This document shows positions 51,671-60,203 of a stretch of 64,000 nucleotides of DNA, one piece after another. The notes beneath the pieces are model-generated. The model worked only from the letters and a program-made list of their open reading frames with translations, searched no databases and had not been told where the DNA came from. The position numbers and the translations under genes are program-made. The stretch's first letter is position 1. The number at the start of each line of letters is the position of its first letter. The stretch comes from SLFH01 sp050486265 (GTDB taxonomy: Bacteria > Planctomycetota > Phycisphaerae > Phycisphaerales > UBA1924): the NCBI GenBank assembly GCA_050486265.1, contig JBJHCY010000016.1:1-64000 (forward strand), given 5' to 3'.

Positions 51671-51849
51671 GGAGGGTCGGATTTCGTGTGAGAGCGGCTT
51701 GGGTGGCGGTCGAGAAATCGGTGGTCGGTGGTCACACTATTAGAATCGGCGCCGTCCGACAAGGCGTCGCACGCGGCTATGCTGGCGGGCGGAGGAGAGG
51801 ATCGGGTAGGGTTTGGAACCGGACCGATGACGCCGAGGCGGAAGGAAGT

Positions 51850-54800
51850 ATGAGCCAACCCGACGAAGCCGCCCGGGAGCGGACGCTCCGCGAGATCATC
51901 GAGCATGCGTTGTCGAGCGGCGACATCCCTGGCGCGAAGGCGTTGATCGACCGTTGCGAGGGCGCGGGGATCACACGCGAGCGTGCGAAGGCGGCAGTCT
52001 CGGACCTGATCGGGCGCGATGAGGTCTGCGCCGCGTGGGCGGACTGGACCTCGGTGACCGATCGTGAGGAACTCCGGCTGCGTCTGGATGCGGTCGCGGG
52101 CTCGCCCCATTGGTCCGAACAGCTCGCGTCGTTTGTGACCTTTTTCTTCCGCGCCTCGGTCGCCGATCTCTATCAGCCGGCGGCTGTCGCGCTGGGGCGG
52201 CACCTGCACCGCTCCGAGAGCCTGCGGTCGTACATCGCGGGGTACTCGAAGGATCGCGGGGTCGCGCTGGACAAACCCGTGAAGCTCGGCGGCGGTCGGA
52301 CGCAGCGCCGCGTGCTCATCATGCTCAGCGCGGCGCGCGGCATGCCGGACTCGGGACTCGGGCTGGCGCCGATGCCGCTGAAGACCGAGTCGGGCGGTCG
52401 TCGGGCCGAGCTTCCCGAGATCGCGTCGGACCTCGCTGTGACGCTGCAGGCGATCGCGCTGCTTGTCGACGGATCGCCGGATGACGATCAGGCGCGGGCG
52501 ATCGCCGAGGACGCATTGGACCGCACGCCGGCGATCGTGCCCGGGCAGGCGGGGCGGACGGTGCTGCAGCGGTACGGGGCGTTGCTGCTGAGGTGTCCGG
52601 GCGGTTCGACACCCGATCGCTGGCGTCGGATGTTTCTGGCGCAGCTCGAACACCTGCGTTCGCGCCCGGGCGAGGCGTACGCCGAGCGCGTGGCCGGGCT
52701 GATCCGCGCCGACGAGTTGCTGCGGACAGGGGCGTTGCTCGACGACGCGTGGGGGGCCGTGGCGTTGGGCGTCGTCGTCGAGGCGTGCCCTCCGCTGGAG
52801 CGAGCTTTCTTCGCGTCGAGGATGCTGCTGTGGCGCAGGCGGGAGCGGGGGGGCGACCCGTCGTGGCGGGAGGCGGCGATCGACGCCTCTGAGGGGACGG
52901 CGCAGCCCGGGCGGGCCGAGGGCGTGACGGTCGCTGGTGTTGTCGGCTGGGTCTGCCGAAGCGCGGCGGCGAGGGAGGCAGACCGGTCGCTCTTTGCGGG
53001 GGCGGAGGCGGAGCCGCCCGAGCTTGTTCTGCTCGACCGGCTGCTGTCGTGCATCGAGTCGCGCGAGCGTTGGGCCGCGTTCGACGATCAGACAAGGGCG
53101 CTGCTGACTGCGCTGCTGCTCGACGCGGCCCGCCACCTCGACGCAGGGAGCGGGGCGGCGGCCACGCTGCGTCGGCGGGGGGTGATCGCCCCCCAGAGCG
53201 ACGGGGCGGGGGCGGGCGACGCGTTGCTCTCGCTGGTGCTGCTGCGGGTGCTCAACTGGGGAGGCGCCGGGGCGTCGTCGTTTGTCGATGTGCGCACGAT
53301 CCACCGGATCGACGATGCGCGGGTGCTGCTGGCGTTGCTGCCTTCAGGTGAGCGGAGCCCGGTGCTGTCGGTGATCGCCGACGCGATGGAGCACCAGCTC
53401 CGATGGCGCCTGCGCCGTGAGGCGTCGTTCGCTCCGGACGCGTTGCTGCGCATGGCGCTGGTGCGCCGCCCGCACGCCTCGTTCTTCGAGTCGCTCTGGG
53501 GCGTGTGCACGGGCAGGACCTACAAAGACAGCAAGGGCGAGGAGGTGGATGTTCCTCGCCTCGTCGCCGACGCCGCGGCGGACGCCCGCTGGCGGTCGGA
53601 GGCGACCCCCGCGCCCGTGTTCGCCGACGCGGGAGACCGGGCCGACGGCCAGCGTTTGCGAGCAGAACTCGCGTCGCTCGCCGAAGACGCGCCGGACCTG
53701 CGCGAGCGTGTGCTGCGTCTGGCGGGCCTCATCGGCGATCCGTCCGGTGAGCGTGCGGCGAGCCGCGGCACACTGATCGGACTCCTCGAACAGACCGGGG
53801 CGCAGCACGAGCCGTTCGCGCTCTACGGGTACCCCGCGTGGAGCGTCGGCACGCTGGCGGAGCTCGAGGGCGAACTCGCCAAGGAGCTCGCGCGTGCGAG
53901 GGTGCTGGTGTCGCGCTCGCTGCCCGAGACATGGTCGGGGCTGAACGCGTCGCGCGAGGCGCTGCTGTCGGTGAGGGCTTCGCTCGACCGGATCGCTGGA
54001 GAACTGGTCGCGGCGCTGCCGCGCGTCGAGGCGGCGCTGCTCGGTTCGGCGGTCGCGTCGATGCACCGCGAGCTGTCGCGCTGGGCCGAGTTGCTCGGGG
54101 AGATCGCCGAGGCGTGGTCCGAAGCTTCGATGCAGCGGGCCGATGCGGGCGAGCTCGTCTCGGCGATGGCGCGGGTCGCGGCTGTCGACGCCGTCACGGT
54201 CCGGAGGCACCTGCTCGGGGTGCTGTGGCGGTCGGCCCAGGCCGGCGCGGCGGACGCCGAGGCGCCCTCGGAGGCGTTCGGCGTTCGGCGTGCGTTGCTC
54301 GACGGCCTGCTGGTGCACGGGGTATACACCGGCGCGAGCGACGACCGCGAGATGCTCTGCGAGATCGCTACCGAGACCTGGGTTTCCCTGCTGCAAGACG
54401 CGTGCGGCCGCAACGAGGAGGCCCGCGTCGTTGCGCTGATCGAGGCCCCTCGCTACAGCGAGCTGAGGCGTCGGCCTTTGGCGGCCGACGCGATGCGCGA
54501 CGCGTCGAAGTGGTGCCTCGACCGCTACCTGACCGGCCCGGCCTCGTCGATCGCCCGCGACCTCGACCCGCTGGCCCGCCGGCGCGGGGCGCTGGGGCGG
54601 CTGGCGGTGCACTACTCGACGGTTTGGGTCTCGCTGCTGATCGGCGCGATCTTCATGCTCGATTTCGGCGACGCCTGGACGGAGATGGCCGAGAACCGCG
54701 ACGCGCTTGGCATCGCGATCACATTCGCCGCGGGCATCGCCGGCGCGTTCGGGTACATCTATTGGAACCTCCGGCGCAAGAGCTCGCTCAGCCCCGGGCA

Positions 54801-55020
54801 ATCGGTGTCGGAGCAGCGGGCGTCGCACCGGAGGCGTGCCGCGGCGTTCGCGGGCGTCTGTTTGCTGTACTCGCTGGCGGCGACGGGCGGGCTGTGGCTG
54901 CTGCTGTCGGGGACGGACGCGGTGGTCAAGGGCGCGGGCGCGATCGGGCACATCATCGTCTGGTCCGGCTTTGCGATGTTTGTCGGCGTGTTCTTCGGGC
55001 TGATCGCGGGCGATACTTGA
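51850..55020 (+). CDS. 1056-residue hypothetical membrane protein
   Basis: I do not recognise this protein. About 915 residues of Ala/Arg/Leu-rich, largely helical soluble sequence are followed by four probable membrane helices at about 925-940, 953-972, 998-1020 and 1032-1053 (for example VWVSLLIGAIFMLDFG and LLYSLAATGGLWLLLS). There is no N-terminal signal. The likely topology is a long cytoplasmic region anchored at the C-terminus. The ATG at 51850 has a GGAAGGAAG site a few bases upstream; the open frame reaches back to 51580. No catalytic motif or nucleotide-binding loop is visible. It is divergent from the phosphoesterase gene with a 179-base gap. Confidence 0.75.
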   Translation: MSQPDEAARERTLREIIEHALSSGDIPGAKALIDRCEGAGITRERAKAAVSDLIGRDEVCAAWADWTSVTDREELRLRLDAVAGSPHWSEQLASFVTFFFRASVADLYQPAAVALGRHLHRSESLRSYIAGYSKDRGVALDKPVKLGGGRTQRRVLIMLSAARGMPDSGLGLAPMPLKTESGGRRAELPEIASDLAVTLQAIALLVDGSPDDDQARAIAEDALDRTPAIVPGQAGRTVLQRYGALLLRCPGGSTPDRWRRMFLAQLEHLRSRPGEAYAERVAGLIRADELLRTGALLDDAWGAVALGVVVEACPPLERAFFASRMLLWRRRERGGDPSWREAAIDASEGTAQPGRAEGVTVAGVVGWVCRSAAAREADRSLFAGAEAEPPELVLLDRLLSCIESRERWAAFDDQTRALLTALLLDAARHLDAGSGAAATLRRRGVIAPQSDGAGAGDALLSLVLLRVLNWGGAGASSFVDVRTIHRIDDARVLLALLPSGERSPVLSVIADAMEHQLRWRLRREASFAPDALLRMALVRRPHASFFESLWGVCTGRTYKDSKGEEVDVPRLVADAAADARWRSEATPAPVFADAGDRADGQRLRAELASLAEDAPDLRERVLRLAGLIGDPSGERAASRGTLIGLLEQTGAQHEPFALYGYPAWSVGTLAELEGELAKELARARVLVSRSLPETWSGLNASREALLSVRASLDRIAGELVAALPRVEAALLGSAVASMHRELSRWAELLGEIAEAWSEASMQRADAGELVSAMARVAAVDAVTVRRHLLGVLWRSAQAGAADAEAPSEAFGVRRALLDGLLVHGVYTGASDDREMLCEIATETWVSLLQDACGRNEEARVVALIEAPRYSELRRRPLAADAMRDASKWCLDRYLTGPASSIARDLDPLARRRGALGRLAVHYSTVWVSLLIGAIFMLDFGDAWTEMAENRDALGIAITFAAGIAGAFGYIYWNLRRKSSLSPGQSVSEQRASHRRRAAAFAGVCLLYSLAATGGLWLLLSGTDAVVKGAGAIGHIIVWSGFAMFVGVFFGLIAGDT

Positions 55021-55045
55021 CCATTGCGGCTCGGCGAGGGCGCGT

Positions 55046-55086
55046 GGAAAAGAAACGCCCCCGCAGGACAAGCCTGCGCGGGGGCG
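55046..55086 (-). terminator. terminator for the gene at 55117
   Basis: CGCCCCCGC pairs with GCGGGGGCG around an AGGACAAGCCT-type inner stem (55056-55086); on the minus strand it is followed by TTTCTTTTCC. It may also end the convergent gene at 55020. Confidence 0.75.
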
Positions 55087-55116
55087 CCTGTTCTTCATCA
55101 AGACCCTGCGCTGTAT

Positions 55117-55281
55117 TCAGCAGCCAGCGGCGAAGGCGTTGAGGAACTCGAAGAAGTCGTCGGCGTCGATGACACCGTCGTTGTTGAAGTCTGCGCGCGG
55201 ATCGCCGTCGGCGAAGAGGCTGAGGAAGAGGAAGAAGTCGTCGGCGTCGACAACGCCGTCGCCGTTGAGGTCCGGCCGGCA
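55117..55281 (-). other. 54-residue Cys-to-Cys EF-hand C-terminal tag (copy 3)
   Basis: Starts with Cys-Arg-Pro-Asp-Leu-Asn, ends Phe-Ala-Ala-Gly-Cys; exactly 54 residues. Confidence 0.85.
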
Positions 55282-55926
55282 ATCCGAGCCGTCTGTGATG
55301 AGCTTGATGATGCTGAAGTTGCCCTGCACCGGGCTCGGGCCGGTGCCCTGCCAGATGTTGGCGAACTCGGTGAGGTAGCCCGGCTCGGAGGTGCCGACCG
55401 CGTCGTTGTTCCTGAAGCCCTGGTCGTGCCCGGTGTGGAGGACCTGGACGACGAGGTTGCCTCCGGCGTAGTGCCAGGGCAGGTCGAGCTCGATCTCGGG
55501 GCCGAAGTCGTTGGGCGCGCCGCCGACGGGGAAGCTGAACGGAGTGACGACCAGCGGTCCGGTGCGGACAAGGTCTTGCGGTCCGACGACATTGGCGAAG
55601 AAGTCGAACTGTCGGCTCGATGGGTTCACGCCGTCGCTCAGCAAGATGTCGTAGGAGAAGAAGGTGAACTCGACGACCGGCCACGCGTCGGTGGCCGAAG
55701 CGGGCAGGCGGAACGCGATGGCGGTGATGTCCTGGCCGACGATGTCGGTGAGCTGGGACTCGCGGATGATGAACTGGTTGGTTCTGGCCTGGCCGTGGAT
55801 CGGGCCGAGGAAGGTGCTGGGGCCCGGGGTGTTCTCGTAGCCGTTGGGGATCACGACCGAGTTCTGGGCGAGGGCCGCGCCCGCTGCCAGCAGCACGGTG
55901 GCGATGGGGGCTTTGTTGGTCAACAT
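55117..55926 (-). CDS. secreted protein of paralogue family B, with EF-hand C-terminal tag
   Basis: A 269-residue exported protein with a signal peptide (NKAPIATVLLAAGAALAQ). The body has NSVVIPNGYENTPGPSTFLG, QLTDIVGQDITAIAFRLPAS, YDILLSDGVNP, ANVVGPQDLVRTGPLVV and YAGGNLVVQVLHTG. It is homologous to the next gene at 56010 and I cannot assign a domain family. The last 54 residues are the Cys-to-Cys EF-hand tag (CRPDLNGDGVVDADDFF ... AFAAGC). It is followed by a terminator. Confidence 0.87.
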   Translation of the reverse strand: MLTNKAPIATVLLAAGAALAQNSVVIPNGYENTPGPSTFLGPIHGQARTNQFIIRESQLTDIVGQDITAIAFRLPASATDAWPVVEFTFFSYDILLSDGVNPSSRQFDFFANVVGPQDLVRTGPLVVTPFSFPVGGAPNDFGPEIELDLPWHYAGGNLVVQVLHTGHDQGFRNNDAVGTSEPGYLTEFANIWQGTGPSPVQGNFSIIKLITDGSDCRPDLNGDGVVDADDFFLFLSLFADGDPRADFNNDGVIDADDFFEFLNAFAAGC

Positions 55927-56009
55927 TGGAATCTCCTTCTCTCCTGGATAGGGAACAAATTCTAAGGGCCCGCGTTCGGGCCGGCGAGCGAGGCTCGGCC
56001 GTTTTCGAC

Positions 56010-56174
56010 TCAGCAGCCCTGAGCGAACAGGTTAAGGAACAGGAAGAAGTCGTCTGCGTCGATGACGCCGTCGTTGTTGAAGTCGGCCCGCGTGTCGCCG
56101 GCGGCGAAGAGGCTGAGGAAGAGGAAGAAGTCGTCTGCGTCGACGACGCCGTCGCCGTTGAGGTCGGGCGGGCA
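56010..56174 (-). other. 54-residue Cys-to-Cys EF-hand C-terminal tag (copy 4)
   Basis: Starts CPPDLNGDGVVDADDFFLFL, ends LFAQGC; exactly 54 residues. Confidence 0.85.
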
Positions 56175-56828
56175 TGTCGGCGCGCCGCCCTCGGTCAAGA
56201 GCTTGACAACGCTGAAGTTGCCCTGGAGGACACTGCCGGTGCCCTGCCAGCACGCGGAGAACTCGGAGCCATAGCCCAAGGGGGCGCCGCTGGAAGCGGT
56301 GATCGCGTCGACGGAGGTGCTGGTGCCGGAGAAGCCGGAGTGAGCGATCTCGATGACGAGATTGCCGCCGTTGTAGGTCCAAGGCGTGTTGAAGCTAATG
56401 TCGACGCCGAACTCGTTGGGTGACGCGCCGCCGGGGAAGGCGAACGGGCTGATGACCAGCTCGCCCTGGCGGACGACAGTCTGCTGGCCGATGACATTGG
56501 CGCCGAAGTCGAGCTGGCGATCGGCGGGGTCCACGCCGTCGCTGAGCAGGATGTCGTAGTTGAAGAAGGTGACCGTCTCGTTCGGCCAGCCGGTCGTCAC
56601 CGTCTGGTTTCGCCTCCAAGAGAGGCCGGTGATGTCTTTGCCGACGATGCCGGTCAGTTGTGACGAGTGGATGATCAGTTGGTTCGTTCTGACCGAGTTG
56701 GCGAGCGGGCCGAGGAAGGCGCCGGTGCCGGGATCGTTCTCGAAGGCGTTGGGAACGACGATCGAGTCTTGCGCCGAGGCCGAGCCGGCCGCGGCGAGCA
56801 GAGCGCAAACAAACAGTCGCATGGTCAT
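56010..56828 (-). CDS. secreted protein of paralogue family B, with EF-hand C-terminal tag
   Basis: A 272-residue exported protein. The start at 56828 (MTMRLFVCALLAAAGSASAQ) has GAGGAG upstream and gives a signal peptide; the much longer open frame would run through the TspO gene in antisense. The body matches the neighbour at 55117 (SIVVPNAFENDPGTGAFLGP, QLTGIVGKDITGLSWRR, YDILLSDGVDP, NGGNLVIEIAHSG, WQGTG, QGNFSVVKLLTEG). The 54-residue tail ends NLFAQGC. The two genes are a tandem duplication that kept the same tail type. Confidence 0.87.
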   Translation of the reverse strand: MTMRLFVCALLAAAGSASAQDSIVVPNAFENDPGTGAFLGPLANSVRTNQLIIHSSQLTGIVGKDITGLSWRRNQTVTTGWPNETVTFFNYDILLSDGVDPADRQLDFGANVIGQQTVVRQGELVISPFAFPGGASPNEFGVDISFNTPWTYNGGNLVIEIAHSGFSGTSTSVDAITASSGAPLGYGSEFSACWQGTGSVLQGNFSVVKLLTEGGAPTCPPDLNGDGVVDADDFFLFLSLFAAGDTRADFNNDGVIDADDFFLFLNLFAQGC

Positions 56829-57034
56829 TGCTTCATCACTCCTCTGTTGTGCGAACAAACGCTCGCACGGGTCAGAAATCGACACCGCCGCCACCAACAT
56901 CGGGACGGTTTGGCTCGCGGCCTCGGCATTGATATGCATGTGATATCCGAATCGTCGCGGGGATACAAGCCCGTTCTCGGGGCTGCCGCGGTGAGGCGAT
57001 AGGTGTCGGGGAAGGTCATTCGCGAGGCGTTCGG

Positions 57035-57541
57035 CTATCGGTTCAGCCACCAGATCGCCGCGTTGAGGGCAGCGGCGAAGCCCGTCCACCCGAGGTACGG
57101 GGCCAGCAGCCACGCCGCGAGGGGCAGGATGCGCCCGAACGCCCACGCTGTCGCGAGAATCGCCGCCAAAAGCAGCACGATCCCGACCATCGCGGCCCCC
57201 GGGCTCTTCAGCCCGAAAAAGAGGACCGGCCAGAGGGCGTTGAGCGCGAGCTGTGATGCGTAGCAGCCCAGAGGCAGCCTCATGGACCGATCCAGCGTCC
57301 GCCCGGCCCGATCCGCAAGCCGCTTCCAGACGAGGAATGCCGCGATCCCCATCAGGATGTAAAGGACCGTCCAGACAGGTCCGAAAACCCAGGAGGGCGG
57401 GTTCCACGGGGGCAGCGTGAGCTCCTCGCGGTACCAGGTCCCAACAGACCGTCGCGTCGCGAGGCCGCCGATCAGTGGCGCCGCGAGCGTGGCGAGGGCG
57501 ACGGCCAGCGCGGCTGAGATGGTCTGCCCCCGCGTTCGCAT
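57035..57541 (-). CDS. TspO/MBR family membrane protein
   Basis: A 168-residue protein with five membrane helices. TspO proteins bind porphyrins and sterols and affect tetrapyrrole handling or stress responses. The family motif is present: LTLPPWNPPSWVFGPVWTVL, followed by YILMGIAAFLVWK, QLALNALWPVLFFGL and a final AALNAAIWWLNR. Its length and helix spacing are typical. It sits alone between the secreted family B genes and a HAF-repeat gene. Confidence 0.93.
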   Translation of the reverse strand: MRTRGQTISAALAVALATLAAPLIGGLATRRSVGTWYREELTLPPWNPPSWVFGPVWTVLYILMGIAAFLVWKRLADRAGRTLDRSMRLPLGCYASQLALNALWPVLFFGLKSPGAAMVGIVLLLAAILATAWAFGRILPLAAWLLAPYLGWTGFAAALNAAIWWLNR

Positions 57542-57727
57542 CGTGTTGAGGATATCTGAACCGATTCCGACTCGGATTCTTCAGTTGCGCATCGGGGTCG
57601 GTAGCGACAGCCCGCGGCGCGAAATACGATCTCTGAGTCCGATGCCTGCGCCCGCTCGCGTGGGCGGGCTTGGGCTTCGAGAGAGACCGCGGAGCTTCGC
57701 GCTCCGTGCAACGAAGAGGAGACCGAG

Positions 57728-58879
57728 ATGCGTTGTACACGCGAAAGGCTTGTGCTTGCCTCGCTGATCCCGCTGTGCGCCGGCGCCGCCTACGGCGTAC
57801 CGTCCTTCACGCCGCTGCCGTTCGAGCCGGGCGAGGACTTCAGCCTCGTCACCTCCGTTTCAGACGACGGGCGGTTCATCGGCGGGCACACATCCGGGCC
57901 GACCGCGACCGGCTTGACGCCGATCATCTGGGACGGGCTGACGCGCAACACGCTCTCGCTTCCGACCGGGTTCGAGGCCGGCGGCGCGTACATCAACGCC
58001 ATCTCCGGGGACGGGAGTTCGGCGGTCGCCATCGGGCTCGGGCCCGACGGGTTCCGCGGCGTCCGCTGGGACGGCGCCGGCACGCCGCATGTCCTCTCGA
58101 CGGCGCCCGGCACATTCAGCAGCTTCAACGCGATCAACTTCGACGGGAGCGTCGCCGGCGGCTTTGTCAACCAGACCTTCTTCGGCCCGGTCTCCGACGG
58201 GCTGGTCTGGACGAGCTCCGGAGGCGAGCAGAACATCGGCAACATCCCGGGCTTTCAGGGCGAGGCGAGCATCACCGGCGTCACCAACGACGGCTCGCTC
58301 TTTGTCGGGTTTGCGACCCAGAACCACCGCGTGCCCGTGACATGGACCCAGAGCGGAGGGTTCGAGGTGCTGCCCGGCGTGCCGATGGCGCCTCCCGGCC
58401 CGCACATCGGCATGGCGATCGATGTCTCGGCCGACGGCTCGACTGTTGTCGGCGCGCTGGAGATCGACGGCAGGAATGTCCCGACCTTCTGGGACTCGAC
58501 GCGCAGCCCCACGCTGATCGACCTGCTTCCGGGTTTCCAAGTCGGCGAGGCGATCGCAGCGACCGACGACGGCTCGGTCGTCGTGGGCCACTGGCGTGAG
58601 ACGCCGACCTCCGACGAGCTCGGCTCGCTCGCGTTCATCTGGGACGCAGACAACGGCGCGCGTCCGCTGGGCGATGTGCTGGTGAGCGAGTACGGGCTGG
58701 ATCTGCAGGGCTGGACGATCAATGTCGTCAACGACATCACGCCCGACGGGTTGACGATGGTCGGCTCGGGGCTGAACCCGATGGGCGAGCTGCAGGCGTT
58801 CCGCGTGGTGATCCCCGCGCCGGGATCGCTCGGAGCGCTGGCGATCTCGGGCCTGCTGCTGTCGCGACGCAAGCGCTGA
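57728..58879 (+). CDS. secreted HAF-repeat PAP-CTERM protein
   Basis: A 383-residue exported protein with a signal peptide (VLASLIPLCAGAAYG). It contains repeated extracellular HAF-type units with the shape S-x-D-G-x-x-V-G (VTSVSDDGRFIGGHTSG, ISGDGSSAVAIG, VSADGSTVVGALE, ATDDGSVVVGHW, ITPDGLTMVGSG) that should form a beta propeller. A WDADNGARPLGDVLVSEYGL segment is shared with its two paralogues at 60204 and 61466. The tail IPAPGSLGALAISGLLLSR plus Arg/Lys is the PAP-CTERM signal. The ligand or partner is unknown. Confidence 0.87.
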   Translation: MRCTRERLVLASLIPLCAGAAYGVPSFTPLPFEPGEDFSLVTSVSDDGRFIGGHTSGPTATGLTPIIWDGLTRNTLSLPTGFEAGGAYINAISGDGSSAVAIGLGPDGFRGVRWDGAGTPHVLSTAPGTFSSFNAINFDGSVAGGFVNQTFFGPVSDGLVWTSSGGEQNIGNIPGFQGEASITGVTNDGSLFVGFATQNHRVPVTWTQSGGFEVLPGVPMAPPGPHIGMAIDVSADGSTVVGALEIDGRNVPTFWDSTRSPTLIDLLPGFQVGEAIAATDDGSVVVGHWRETPTSDELGSLAFIWDADNGARPLGDVLVSEYGLDLQGWTINVVNDITPDGLTMVGSGLNPMGELQAFRVVIPAPGSLGALAISGLLLSRRKR

Positions 58880-59237
58880 ACGACGAAAAGAGCCAGACGA
58901 ACAGGGCCAACAGGAGCCGCGGCGGTCTTGATCGGGGCCGCCGTTTCTCTTGCGCGCCGCCGGGGAGCCCGTGGGCCCCGGTGTTGGCCGACGACTGCAT
59001 CCATCGGAGGATTCCCGACCCGTTGGTCCCGCTGTTTCGGGCGGCTCCCCCGCCTTCTGCCGTCAAACCCGCCCGGAATCCGCGGTCGCGGCGGCTCGGA
59101 GAAATACAGACGGGCCCCGGCTGGTTTTGCTCAACCCGAGCCGGACGCGTGCGGCAACACTGCCGCCGGTCAACGGCCCGGGACAGATTCGGGCAAGAGC
59201 CCGAGATCCACAGTCCTGACACACGGAGAACAGTCAC
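58880..59237. other. 358-base gap with a terminator and the pfpI leader
   Basis: CGGCGGTC / GGCCGCCG forms a hairpin at about 58919-58943 followed by TTTCTCTT, a likely terminator of the HAF gene. The rest up to the ACGGAGAACAG ribosome-binding site of the next gene has no gene I can support. Confidence 0.5.
58919..58949 (+). terminator. probable terminator after the first HAF-repeat gene
   Basis: Stem CGGCGG(TC) with (G)GCCGCCG, followed by TTTCTCTT. Confidence 0.6.
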
Positions 59238-59981
59238 ATGACACGCAATCTGCGCAATCTTACCGCTTCCGGTCTCGCGTTCGCAGTCGCCGGCGCTTCG
59301 GGCGCCGCCATCGCCGGGCCCAACACCAACCGTGCCGACCATCAGCGGGGCGTTCAGCAGGCGACAGAACGGGCCTACGCCGCCGATCACCACGACCGGC
59401 GAGACAAGGCCGACAAGGACGAACACGCCACGCTCAAAGGGATGCGCGTCGGCGTGCTGACCGGAGAGGGTCTGCACGACATGGAGACGCTCGCCCCGAT
59501 GGCGTACCTCAGCAACCGCGGCGCGAAAGTCACCGTGATCGGGGTCGAGCGCGGCGTCGTGGACGCGTACAACAGCGACATCGAGCTCCGCATCCAGAAG
59601 GGTGTTGATGAGGTCGAGGTCGACGATTTCGACGCGCTGGTGCTCCCCGGCGGACGCGCGCCCGACAACATCCGCGAGCACGAGGGCGTGGTCGAGTTCG
59701 CCGGCGACTTCTTCCGCACCGGCAAGCCCGTCGCCGCGATCTGCCACGGCCCGCAGGTGCTCGTGACCGCGGGCGTGCTCGACGGCTTCGAGACGACCTG
59801 CATCTCGTCGATCGCCGACGAGGTTGAGGACGCGGGCGCCAGGTACACAGACCAAGAGGTCGTCCGCGACCGCAACCTGATCACCTCGCGCCTCCCCGAG
59901 GACATCCCGGCGTTCGTCGCGATGATCGAGGAGGTCATGGTCGAGACGCGGGTCGCCGCGGCCGACCGCTACGGCGGGTGA
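59238..59981 (+). CDS. exported DJ-1/PfpI family protein
   Basis: A 247-residue protein. The first ~28 residues look like a signal peptide (LTASGLAFAVAGASGAAIAG), and a charged linker of ~35 residues follows. The DJ-1/PfpI domain covers about 65-240. The nucleophile elbow is AAICHGPQVL with the reactive Cys; GLHDMETLAPMAYL, VLPGGRAPDNIR and SIADEVEDAGARYTDQ are typical. PfpI-type proteins are proteases, deglycases or chaperones and are usually cytoplasmic, so export is unusual. An ACGGAG site precedes the ATG. It lies among the HAF-repeat genes on the same strand. Confidence 0.88.
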   Translation: MTRNLRNLTASGLAFAVAGASGAAIAGPNTNRADHQRGVQQATERAYAADHHDRRDKADKDEHATLKGMRVGVLTGEGLHDMETLAPMAYLSNRGAKVTVIGVERGVVDAYNSDIELRIQKGVDEVEVDDFDALVLPGGRAPDNIREHEGVVEFAGDFFRTGKPVAAICHGPQVLVTAGVLDGFETTCISSIADEVEDAGARYTDQEVVRDRNLITSRLPEDIPAFVAMIEEVMVETRVAAADRYGG

Positions 59982-60029
59982 CCGCCCGCCCGGCCTCGTG
60001 CCGGTCAGACTCACCGGAACGCAACCCAC

Positions 60030-60066
60030 GCCCGGCGTGCTCCTTCGGGGCCCGCCGGGCTTTCTG
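60030..60066 (+). terminator. rho-independent terminator after the DJ-1/PfpI gene
   Basis: GCCCGGCG (60030-60037) pairs with CGCCGGGC (60053-60060), followed by TTTCTG. Confidence 0.7.
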
Positions 60067-60203
60067 TTGGGCCGACAGATCGCGTCGTCGGGAAGAGGCC
60101 AAAAGATTCGACCGGATCGCGGGGAATCGTCGATCGATGGTGATGGAGGGGCCGTGATGGAGCGCGGGCCTCGCGTCAGAAAACGAGAAGAGAAAGGGAC
60201 GGG

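Noticed and set aside
55117..56174. Calling the EF-hand tails ordinary cellulosomal dockerins.
   Set aside because: No cohesin gene is nearby, and the strict 54-residue, Cys-to-Cys pattern with a terminal Cys is not the usual dockerin layout; described as a tag instead.
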